Assembly (NCBI GenBank): GCA_938041695.1
Contig: CALISI010000036.1
Span: forward strand, 1 to 23,135
Origin: an uncultured Actinomyces sp.
GTDB lineage: Bacteria; Actinomycetota; Actinomycetes; Actinomycetales; Actinomycetaceae
DNA length: 23,135 nucleotides
Direction: 5' to 3'
The position numbers and the translations under genes were made by a program. The notes below the pieces were generated by a model, which did not search any database, was not told where the DNA came from, and saw only the letters and a program-made list of their open reading frames with translations. Positions 1 to 6,500 of this stretch are shown here, piece after piece; position 1 is the stretch's first letter, and each line of letters begins with the position of its first letter.

Positions 1-1249
1 GCAGTTCGCGGTCCTCATCCTCGGGGGAGACGACCTTGACGTCGTAGCCGAGCTCCGCGCCCAGGGCCTCGAAGGTGTCCTGGTCGAGGGACTGCGTAGC
101 GGTTGCCATCTCGCCCAGGGCGAAGAGGACCGTCACGAGTGCTGCGGGATTGACGTCAATCTTCTCGGCGAGGTCGGCCAGGGACGCGCCCTGGCGGATA
201 CGGATCTGCGCGCCGTTACCGCGCGGGATCGACACGCCGCCGATAACGGGCGCGTTCTGCTGCTCGTACTCTTGACGCTTCGCGCGCTTCGACTTGCGTC
301 CGCGCTGCGAGCGGCCGCCTCCGCGGCCGAATGCGCCCGGCGTGGAGCCCCGACCGCCGCGGCCACCGCCGCGGGGACCACCGAAGCCACCGCCGTTGTT
401 CTGAGGACCGCCGGCGCCTGCACCTGCGCCGCCGGGACGGCCATTGCTGCGGCCGCGACCGCCGCCGCGACCGCCGCGCTCACCACCGCCGTTACCGGAG
501 GCAGCATTACGAGCGAAGTTCGCCTGGCCGGGCATCATGCCCGGGTTCGGGCGGTTACCACCGGGACGCGGGGCACCGGGACGCGGAGCGCCCGGACGCG
601 GACCGCCGTTGCCGGAGGCACCCGAACGAGCGGCGCCGGGACGCGGACCGCCGTTGCCCGAAGCTCCCGGACGCGGGGCACCGGGGCGCGGGCCACCGGA
701 GCCGCCCGGACGGGGCATGCCCTGGGAAGAGGCGTAAGGGTTGTTGCCCGGGCGCGGGCCGCCGGGGCGGGGGCCACCGGGGCGTGCCGGACGCGGAGCG
801 TCGTTACGACGCGGTGCGGGCTTGGGGGCGCTGGAATCCGCGGGCTTGCGGCCGGCGGGCTTGGGCGCACCTTCAGGCTTCTTACCACGAGGCTTGGGAG
901 CGCTCTTGGGAGCCGCAGCGGGCTTCGGCGCGCCGGGCTTGGGGCCATCCGCCTTAGGGGCAGCGGCCTTGGGAGCGGCAGCCTTGGGTGTTGCTTCGGC
1001 GGGGGCCGCGGCCTTCTTCGCAGCGGGCTTGGCCGCACTGGGCTTGGGAGCCTTGGCGGCGGCCTTCGCGTCCGCCTTCTTGGTCTTGGGTGTCGCCGCG
1101 AACTTCTCGCGCATCTGCCGCACGACGGGCGGTTCGAGCGAGGACGAGGACGACTTGACGAATTCACCTGCTTCCTTCAGGTGACCCATCAGTTCTTTGC
1201 TGGTGATTCCGAGCTCTTTGGCGAGCTCGTGGACACGCAACTTTGCCAC
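1..1249 (-). CDS. infB: Translation initiation factor IF-2, N-terminal part (cut by window edge)
   Basis: IF-2 is the GTPase that brings initiator tRNA to the 30S subunit; only about 416 N-terminal residues lie here and the G domain is outside the window. The GTG start at 1249 reads VAKLRVHELAKELGITSKEL, the classic IF-2 N-terminal helical domain, with GGAG just upstream. Residues about 50-300 are low-complexity: first Ala/Pro/Lys-rich, then Arg-Pro-Gly repeats (PRPGG, PRPGA), as is common in actinobacterial IF-2. The last 100 visible residues form the second IF2_N domain (IPRGNGAQIRIRQGASLADL...), preceded by a basic RRKSKRAKRQ stretch. It lies downstream of nusA and ylxR on the same strand, the usual operon order. 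ATG-only gene callers may miss it because of the GTG start. Confidence 0.95.
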   Translation of the reverse strand, partial: MAKLRVHELAKELGITSKELMGHLKEAGEFVKSSSSSLEPPVVRQMREKFAATPKTKKADAKAAAKAPKPSAAKPAAKKAAAPAEATPKAAAPKAAAPKADGPKPGAPKPAAAPKSAPKPRGKKPEGAPKPAGRKPADSSAPKPAPRRNDAPRPARPGGPRPGGPRPGNNPYASSQGMPRPGGSGGPRPGAPRPGASGNGGPRPGAARSGASGNGGPRPGAPRPGAPRPGGNRPNPGMMPGQANFARNAASGNGGGERGGRGGGRGRSNGRPGGAGAGAGGPQNNGGGFGGPRGGGRGGRGSTPGAFGRGGGRSQRGRKSKRAKRQEYEQQNAPVIGGVSIPRGNGAQIRIRQGASLADLAEKIDVNPAALVTVLFALGEMATATQSLDQDTFEALGAELGYDVKVVSPEDEDREL

Positions 1250-1266
1250 ATTTCTCCATTCCGGAA

Positions 1267-1289
1267 GCGCCTCCGGTCCGGAGACGCCT
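1267..1289. other. Near-perfect inverted repeat upstream of infB
   Basis: The ylxR-infB gap (1250-1385) holds a GC-rich near-palindrome in which GCGCCTCCGG is followed almost immediately by CCGGAGACGC. It lies just before the infB ribosome site and has no U-run on either strand. It could be a leader hairpin. Nothing else recognisable is in this gap. Confidence 0.35.
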
Positions 1290-1385
1290 TACTGATATTG
1301 CTGGCAGCTCATCGCTGGGTACTCATCGGGTGCCCATCAGCTTCCAACCCGCTTCCATTTTCTCGGCGTTGATGGCCCGTGGCCA

Positions 1386-1673
1386 TCACTGGTGGTTGAT
1401 CAACTCCTCCATGTCGTCCCACACAGCCTCCGAAACGTTTCCCGTTCGGAATGCGCGCGCGAGGCCGCGTCTGACTCGGGCTTTCTGGATACACCCTGCA
1501 TCGGGGTGGACCCAGGCGCCTCGGCCTGGAAGAGTCGCCGTCGGATCGAGGTGAATCGAGCCGTCTGGCGAACGCACGATCCGCACGAGTGCGGTTCTGT
1601 GTGCGTGTGCACCGCATCCAATGCAGGTGCGCCGGGACCCGGAGGTGGGCACTGGCGGCACAGAATACGACAC
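1386..1673 (-). CDS. ylxR: YlxR/RnpM family RNA-binding protein (DUF448)
   Basis: A 95-residue basic protein of the YlxR family, encoded between nusA and infB in most Gram-positive bacteria. The Bacillus homologue binds RNase P RNA and is now called RnpM. Diagnostic motifs are RRTCIGC near residue 15 and the LPGRGAWVHPD segment near residue 48, followed by a basic helix (KARVRRGLARAFR). The chosen start is GTG at 1673. Its Shine-Dalgarno (AGGGG) is buried in the 3' arm of a 12-bp hairpin, so translation may depend on unfolding, for example by ribosomes finishing nusA. A later in-frame GTG at 1661 is possible but has no ribosome site. Downstream, 136 bp with no gene separate it from infB. Identity is secure from motif and position; the exact start is less so. 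Confidence 0.9.
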   Translation of the reverse strand: MSYSVPPVPTSGSRRTCIGCGAHAHRTALVRIVRSPDGSIHLDPTATLPGRGAWVHPDAGCIQKARVRRGLARAFRTGNVSEAVWDDMEELINHQ

Positions 1674-1704
1674 AATCCCCTAGCTTAGTCCAGCTAGGGG
1701 ATTG
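1673..1704 (-). promoter_or_regulatory. Hairpin covering the ylxR ribosome-binding site
   Basis: A perfect 12-bp stem (1673-1684 with 1693-1704, loop 1685-1692) lies between the nusA stop and the ylxR start. On the minus strand the 3' arm reads GCTAGGGGATTG, so AGGGG and the first base of the GTG start are base-paired. No U-run follows, so a simple intrinsic terminator is less likely than a translational gate or an RNA-processing site. Confidence 0.55.
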
Positions 1705-1717
1705 CTCGTCTGAGATT

Positions 1718-2746
1718 CTATGAGCGACTTGTCACGTCATCGGGGGTGGAGACACGCGACACGATCGCGTCGTCACCGGTTTCCGTATCGGCGTGAATGT
1801 CGATGTGGTAGTTCGTCAGGCGCGCGGCAAGACGAGCATTCTGGCCTTCCTTGCCGATCGCGAGAGAGAGCTGGAAGTCCGGGACGATGGCCGTCGCAGT
1901 GCGATTATCCACCGAGTGGACGACAACGCGAGTGACGCGGGCAGGCGACAGCGAGTTTGCGACAAAACGCGCAGGGTCGTCGGAGTAGTCAACGATGTCG
2001 ATCTTCTCCCCGCCCAGCTCGGCCATGACGGAGCGCACGCGCGCGCCCATCGGGCCAATACAAGCACCCTTGGCATTGATGCCTTCGCGGGTGGCTGCCA
2101 CGGCGATCTTCGTACGGTGTCCGGCCTCGCGGGCGATGGCCTTGATCTTGACGAGGCCCTGCTGGATCTCGGGGACCTCGCGCTGGAAGAGTCCGGCGAC
2201 GAGGTTGGGGTGGGTGCGCGACAGGGTGATGCGCGGGCCGCGCTCGGTGCGCTCAACGCCCACGACGTAGGCGCGGATGCGGTCACCGTGTCGGTAGGTC
2301 TCGCCGGGGACCTTCTCGCCGTCGGGCAGGATGGCCTCGAAGTCGTCGGAGACCTGAACCATGGTGGGGCGGCCGGGGCGCGGGGCCTGGACGGTGCCCG
2401 TGATGACCTGTCCTTCGCGTCCCGCGAAGTCACCGAACACGCGCTGGTCGTCGGCGTCACGCAGTCGCTGCATGATGACGGAGCGCGCGGTCGACTGGGC
2501 GATGCGCCCGAAGTTCTTCGGGGTGTCGTCGAACTCGCCGATCGGGTTGCCGTCCTCGTCCTCGTCCATGGCCATGACGGTGACGCGTCCGGTCTTCTTG
2601 TCGATTTCGATGCGGGCCTGGGAGATGGCGCCGGGCAGGTTGTGGTACGCCTTGAGCAGTGCCTCTTCGATGGCGTCAACGAGGGTTTCGAGGCTGACGC
2701 CCTTCTCGTTTTCCACCATCCGCAGAGCGGTCATATCGATTTCCAT
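1718..2746 (-). CDS. nusA: Transcription termination/antitermination factor NusA
   Basis: NusA binds RNA polymerase and nascent RNA and tunes pausing, termination and antitermination. The 342-residue length is normal for actinobacteria, which lack the long C-terminal acidic repeats of proteobacterial NusA. Domain order: N-terminal polymerase-binding domain (1-105), S1 domain (about 108-175, VITGTVQAPRPGRPTMVQV), KH1 (TREGINAKGACIGPMGARV) and KH2 (SLAIGKEGQNARLAARLT). The ATG at 2746 has GTAGGAGACC upstream. The gene should directly follow rimP. Here a thiamine-uptake operon and a rimP 3' remnant lie in between, and the remnant's stop codon is 6 bp before nusA, so the old rimP-nusA junction and its ribosome site survive. 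Because of the hairpin at 2890-2931, expression probably needs a promoter in about 2750-2890 or read-through. Confidence 0.97.
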   Translation of the reverse strand: MEIDMTALRMVENEKGVSLETLVDAIEEALLKAYHNLPGAISQARIEIDKKTGRVTVMAMDEDEDGNPIGEFDDTPKNFGRIAQSTARSVIMQRLRDADDQRVFGDFAGREGQVITGTVQAPRPGRPTMVQVSDDFEAILPDGEKVPGETYRHGDRIRAYVVGVERTERGPRITLSRTHPNLVAGLFQREVPEIQQGLVKIKAIAREAGHRTKIAVAATREGINAKGACIGPMGARVRSVMAELGGEKIDIVDYSDDPARFVANSLSPARVTRVVVHSVDNRTATAIVPDFQLSLAIGKEGQNARLAARLTNYHIDIHADTETGDDAIVSRVSTPDDVTSRS

Positions 2747-2752
2747 GGTCTC

Positions 2753-2880
2753 CTACTTCCCCGTTCCACAGTCGACGCGGGAGCGCGCCTTCCTCATGTC
2801 CTGGTTACCCATGGTAATCGATCTGGCGCGGTTGGTGGTCGTTGCGATTGTCTCGCCTACGTCACGTTCATCCGCGACGC
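2753..2880 (-). pseudogene. rimP: Remnant of a rimP 3' end, ahead of nusA
   Basis: The minus-strand reading ending with TAG at 2753-2755 finishes QDMRKARSRVDCGTGK. The full-length RimP at 7855-8324 ends SDMRKARSRVDFGTGN. The 44 nt at 2757-2800 match 7858-7901 at 43 positions. Further upstream the two copies are still alignable but diverged (ADERDVGETIAT against AADETSAT), so about 40-45 codons of homology remain. There is no start codon or N-terminal RimP domain, so this is a truncated second copy, not a working gene. It marks the edge of the segment now separating rimP from nusA. Confidence 0.75.
2757..2800. repeat. 44-bp direct repeat, left copy (rimP 3' end)
   Basis: Same orientation as 7858-7901 with 43 of 44 bases identical; the single difference turns RimP Phe into Cys (TTT to TGT on the minus strand). 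Together the copies bracket the 5.1-kb thiamine-uptake cassette. Confidence 0.9.
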
Positions 2881-2889
2881 GCCGGACAA

Positions 2890-2931
2890 GCAGACGCCTC
2901 GACCACACTGGGGAATGGGCGAGGCGTCTGC
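2890..2931 (-). terminator. Terminator hairpin after the thiamine-uptake operon
   Basis: A perfect 12-bp GC-rich stem (2890-2901 with 2920-2931, arm GCAGACGCCTCG) with an 18-nt loop lies 33 bp past the stop of the last operon gene. Only a weak U stretch follows (TTGTCC on the minus strand). Confidence 0.7.
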
Positions 2932-2964
2932 GAACGGGCGCGCGAGCGCCCGCTGGGTACTTTT

Positions 2965-3879
2965 CTACGGCAGGAAGGCGTTCGTCCAAGCTCCCGCCAG
3001 ATCATCACCCGAGCTGCCCTCTTCGAGCCACCCGCCCTTTTCCATCCATTCCGTGTAGGAAGTCACAAGATCCTCTTGGATCTCGCCCCAACGTCCGGAG
3101 GGAGTGAACCAGGAGTCACGAATTGCCCGCAGCGAGGCACGCAGTACCTCGGGGCGCACGTGGCACATGGGCCACGTCATCGCTTCGACGGCGCTGTCCT
3201 CGTCGTCCATTGCCTCCCGGTAGCCGACACTCGCAGCGGCGAGGAACGTACGGACGAATTCGGGATTACGTTCCAGGGTGTCCTCGCGCACCGACAGGAA
3301 GTAGGAGTGATGAGGTGCGACCCCTACCGAGTCGAATTCGAGGACGACCACCTCATCAAGAGGAGTGTTTCCTTGGAAGGGTTCCCACGCACGAACGTTC
3401 ATAACGGCGTCGTAGATCCCCTGCTCGACGGAGCGAACATCGGGCTCCCAGTTGCCGGGGTCCGCGAAGCGAATCAGGGTGGGGTCTCCCCCGTCCACGG
3501 CCACCGCCTCGCATACTTCGTGAATGAGGCGAGCAACAGGGGGAACGGCAACGGTCTTTCCTTCAAGGTCCGCGAAGCGCGAGATCCCAGTCGCGGGCGT
3601 TGTGATCACCGATCCGAGCTGACGCTGATTGAGCGTTGCAACGGCGACGAAAGGCACGCCGGCGGACCGTGACTGCAGAACATGTCCCAGGCGCAGGGAG
3701 GCGACATCGTATTCGCCGCGCGCGAGCATCGCGGGCGCCCCTCCCCTGTCGTAACCGTCGGAGATCAGTTCAACGTCGAGACCCGCCCGCGCGAAGCCTC
3801 CGTTGCGCCTGGCCAGGAAGAGGCCGGCATGGTTGGGCCACGGGTGTACGTATTCGAGCATTACTCGTGTGACTGGCAT
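2965..3879 (-). CDS. ThiY/NMT1-like pyrimidine-binding protein without signal peptide
   Basis: A 304-residue protein with the NMT1/THI5-like substrate-binding fold of ThiY-type proteins. The start MPVTRVMLEYVHPWPNHAGLFLA aligns with the ThiY entry motif of its operon partner (VVLDWTPNTNHSGVYLA). The ATG at 3879 is chosen because AAGGA lies just upstream and the fold begins at once. A longer frame to 3942 exists but has no domain content. No signal peptide, lipobox or membrane segment is visible, so as drawn it would stay in the cytoplasm. It overlaps the 3' end of the permease-ATPase gene by 19 bp, so it is probably translationally coupled. It is the last gene of a TPP-riboswitch operon, which supports a thiamine/HMP role. 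It could be a cytoplasmic binding or chaperone-like protein, an enzyme, or a binding protein exported by another route. The Cys-rich CCCFC motif of yeast Thi5 is absent. Confidence 0.75.
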   Translation of the reverse strand: MPVTRVMLEYVHPWPNHAGLFLARRNGGFARAGLDVELISDGYDRGGAPAMLARGEYDVASLRLGHVLQSRSAGVPFVAVATLNQRQLGSVITTPATGISRFADLEGKTVAVPPVARLIHEVCEAVAVDGGDPTLIRFADPGNWEPDVRSVEQGIYDAVMNVRAWEPFQGNTPLDEVVVLEFDSVGVAPHHSYFLSVREDTLERNPEFVRTFLAAASVGYREAMDDEDSAVEAMTWPMCHVRPEVLRASLRAIRDSWFTPSGRWGEIQEDLVTSYTEWMEKGGWLEEGSSGDDLAGAWTNAFLP

Positions 3880-5477
3880 GGTGTTCCTTCGTGTTCGGTG
3901 CGCGCGTGAGTGTTGGTAAGAGCGTCTTCCACGCGGGCGCACAGGGCGTGGAATCGCTCCAGTCGTCGGGTACCGCGCCCGCGAGGGTGCGGTAGATCAA
4001 TCGGGATGATGTCTGTGATATGCCCGGGCCGCACGCTCATGACATGGACGGTGTCGGCAAGTTGAACGGCTTCCCGGATGTCGTGGGTGACGATGATGGT
4101 TGTGCGCGATTCCTCGTCGAGAATGCCCGCGAGCCAGTCGCACACGTCTGCCCGAGTGAGGGCGTCGAGAGCTCCGAAGGGTTCATCAAGCAGGATCGCG
4201 CTGGCCGGGGTGAGCATCGTACGAGCGAAAGCAACACGGGCACGCATTCCTCCGGACAGCTCATCGGGCCGGTGGGAGGAAAATGAGCCGAGTGCCAGCC
4301 CCTCAAGGGCGGCTTGCGCCTGGGCGCGAGCGTCCCGTTTTAGGGCTCCCGCCAGGACGAGAGGCAGAGCCACATTGTCTCGAACGCTGAGCCAGGGCAC
4401 GAGCGAGTCCGATTGCGGCATAAGGGCACAGGACATAGAAGTGTTCGGCTGCACGTGGTCGAGCGCATGGTCTGCCTGTTCGAGTCCAGCCGTAATACGG
4501 ATGAGTGTGCTCTTGCCGCATCCGGAGGGACCGACGACGGCCGCTATCTTCCCCTCCGTTACCGCCAAGCTCGCACGCTCAAGCGCTCGCACGTCCCCCC
4601 GCGAGGAGCGGTAGGTTTTCGACACGTCAGCGATGTCGATGCGTCCGGGAACGACGCTCCGACTCCCCTTCATTCGCCTCCAGGGAGAGGGCAGGGAGCG
4701 ACGGGATATCACCACCTCCGCAGCGGCAACGAGTGCGTAGAGCAGGAGTGTCATCAGAACGAGGACTCCGGCTCCGGCAAATACGAGGTCGGTGCGAAAT
4801 GACGATTGCGCACTCAGGAGGAAGACGCCAAGTCCACGTTTGGCGCCCATAAACTCGGCCGTCGCAGCAGATGCGAAAGCGTAGGTAGCCGCGATGCGGA
4901 TGCCCGAGAACAGGTGCGTGTGCGCCCAGGGCAGCCGCGCATGGATGAGGATCCAGAGACGCGAGGCACCGGCGACAGCGAGTGGGTCGGTGAGGGAGGT
5001 TGGCACGCGCCCGAGACCGCGCAGCAAGGCAATAGCCACGGGGAAGGCGGTAAACACCGCAACGACCACAATTTTCGAGGCCATGGTGAAGCCCATCCAA
5101 ATCACCATGAGGGGTGCGATCGCCACCAGGGGGATTGTCTGGGAGACAACCAGGATTGGCATGGCGACATGGGAGACGCGGGGCCAGAGCGACGTGGTGA
5201 AAGCGATGATGACTCCCGTAGCGATTCCGACGAGCATGCCCGCGATCCCTTCGATACCCGTCGCCCACGCAGCCGCTCTAAGCGACGGCCAGCTGGCCGC
5301 TGCCGAGGTAACAATTGTGGTGGGAGCCGGCAGGATCCGCTCTGACAGGCCGGACCAGGCGTGGAGAATCTGCCACGCTGTCACGACCACGCCCAGGGAG
5401 GCGAGTGCCCAGGCTGAGCGCACGACATTGTCGCGCGTGCGCCCATCCTCCGAGCTTGGCCTACTCGAGGAGATCAT
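3861..5477 (-). CDS. Fused ABC permease-ATPase for thiamine precursor uptake (ThiX-ThiZ type)
   Basis: A 538-residue single-chain importer half. Residues about 20-260 form a SsuC/ThiX-type permease with about six membrane segments and an EAA-like loop near 167-192 (AVAGASRLW...RLPWAHTHLFSG). Residues about 280-520 form a SsuB/ThiZ-type ATPase with Walker A GPSGCGKST (316-324), Q-loop Gln355, signature LSGGM (407-411), Walker B AILLDEP (427-433) and switch His465, so the ATPase looks competent. In most genomes the permease and ATPase are separate genes. The start overlaps the end of thiY by 17 bp and its end overlaps the next gene by 19 bp, so the genes are tightly coupled. The likely substrate is a hydroxymethylpyrimidine-type thiamine precursor, inferred from ThiY and the TPP riboswitch; related families import sulfonates or nitrate. 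Confidence 0.88.
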   Translation of the reverse strand: MISSSRPSSEDGRTRDNVVRSAWALASLGVVVTAWQILHAWSGLSERILPAPTTIVTSAAASWPSLRAAAWATGIEGIAGMLVGIATGVIIAFTTSLWPRVSHVAMPILVVSQTIPLVAIAPLMVIWMGFTMASKIVVVAVFTAFPVAIALLRGLGRVPTSLTDPLAVAGASRLWILIHARLPWAHTHLFSGIRIAATYAFASAATAEFMGAKRGLGVFLLSAQSSFRTDLVFAGAGVLVLMTLLLYALVAAAEVVISRRSLPSPWRRMKGSRSVVPGRIDIADVSKTYRSSRGDVRALERASLAVTEGKIAAVVGPSGCGKSTLIRITAGLEQADHALDHVQPNTSMSCALMPQSDSLVPWLSVRDNVALPLVLAGALKRDARAQAQAALEGLALGSFSSHRPDELSGGMRARVAFARTMLTPASAILLDEPFGALDALTRADVCDWLAGILDEESRTTIIVTHDIREAVQLADTVHVMSVRPGHITDIIPIDLPHPRGRGTRRLERFHALCARVEDALTNTHARTEHEGTPCQSHE

Positions 5478-6489
5478 TGGTCACCATGTCTGCGCCTCGC
5501 AGGCCGGCGGATGCGGGCTTTCCGTTGGCGTCTTCGAGGAGGCCCTGCCCCTCCAGGTAGTCGATGTAGCGCTGCCAACGATCGACGTCACCGTGACCGA
5601 CGCTGCCAGCTGAGTCCTTCCAGTACTGCGATGAGAGCAGCTCCTGGCTCCTGGTGGCCAATTCGCGATCGATGGCAGCGTCGGGATTGGCATTCAACAG
5701 TGCGTCTACGGCACCGGACGGATCGGAGATGGCATCCTTGTATCCGCGTTGGGTCGCCTGGATGAATCGCTTTGCCAGGTCGGAGTGGTCTCGCAGGTAT
5801 GCGGGGGTTGTTACCAGACCGAGCTCGGCGGGCGTCGTCTCAACACCGTAGTCAGCGGGCATGAACCACTTGACGGGGGTTCCGGCGAGGTCCGCCTCGA
5901 TCCCTTCCCACGTTGTGAGGCCTTCGGCGTAGTCTGCCGTGCCGTTGTAGACGGCTGCGTAGGCGCTGGTTCCGAGCAGCGCGGTCTCCACGTTTCCTTG
6001 TCCGCCGTCGTTGCGGATCATAGTTTGTACCTTCGCGATGCCTTCGGCTGCGCCCCAGGTTGCAAAGAGTTTTCCGTCAAGGTCGGCGGGCCTCGTGATG
6101 TCCGAGTTGTCTGCGCGCACTGCGATGCCCTGCGAGGACTCTTGCTGGAGGTTGAAGACCATGGTCATGTCGTCACCACGCGCTTTGCCGGCGATCACGG
6201 AGTAGGCCCCTTCGAAGACGAAATCGGCCCCTCCGCCCAGGAGAACTGACGCGGACCCCGCTTCGGAGTAGGGCAGGATCTCAACATCGATGCCCGCCTG
6301 CTCGTAGTATCCGCGGGCCATGGCCAGGTAGACGCCGGAATGGTTTGTGTTCGGTGTCCAGTCCAGGACGACACTCACTGTTTCCCGCGGATGCTCGCTC
6401 TGGGAGTTCGTTGCGGTGTCTGAGCAGGCCGCCACGGCAAGAGCGCAGGCGGGCAGCAGCATTGCAAGCCCCTTGATAGTTCGTTTCAT
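5461..6489 (-). CDS. thiY: ThiY-like lipoprotein, thiamine-pyrimidine precursor binding
   Basis: A 342-residue substrate-binding lipoprotein of an ABC importer. The N-terminus is a lipoprotein signal (MKRTIKGLAM..., lipobox VAAC with Cys22). The mature part starts with VSVVLDWTPNTNHSGVYLA, the hallmark of ThiY/THI5-like proteins that bind formylaminopyrimidine or related HMP precursors. Start choice: the ATG at 6489 is preceded by AAAGGA at good distance. An upstream ATG at 6504 touches the kinase stop codon and lacks a ribosome site. It lies 11 bp after the kinase-like gene and overlaps the permease-ATPase gene, so the operon is compact. It should be anchored on the outer face of the cytoplasmic membrane and hand substrate to the fused permease. 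The exact pyrimidine ligand cannot be read from sequence. Confidence 0.88.
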   Translation of the reverse strand: MKRTIKGLAMLLPACALAVAACSDTATNSQSEHPRETVSVVLDWTPNTNHSGVYLAMARGYYEQAGIDVEILPYSEAGSASVLLGGGADFVFEGAYSVIAGKARGDDMTMVFNLQQESSQGIAVRADNSDITRPADLDGKLFATWGAAEGIAKVQTMIRNDGGQGNVETALLGTSAYAAVYNGTADYAEGLTTWEGIEADLAGTPVKWFMPADYGVETTPAELGLVTTPAYLRDHSDLAKRFIQATQRGYKDAISDPSGAVDALLNANPDAAIDRELATRSQELLSSQYWKDSAGSVGHGDVDRWQRYIDYLEGQGLLEDANGKPASAGLRGADMVTNDLLE

Positions 6490-6500
6490 TGTTTTTCCTT

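Noticed and set aside
272..1372. 366-residue plus-strand Ala/Arg/Gly-rich frame
   Set aside because: Mirror of the low-complexity infB coding strand.
2753..2989. 78-residue minus-strand frame as a separate gene
   Set aside because: Its end is a rimP remnant and its beginning crosses the thi terminator hairpin and the 3' end of the ThiY-like gene; no ribosome site.
1793..3058. 421-residue plus-strand frame opposite nusA
   Set aside because: Shadow of nusA and the rimP remnant in high-GC DNA; no family content, and nusA on the other strand is certain.
2965..3879. Thi5-type HMP-P synthase identity
   Set aside because: The fold family fits, but the Cys-rich CCCFC motif of yeast Thi5 is absent; only two Cys are visible.
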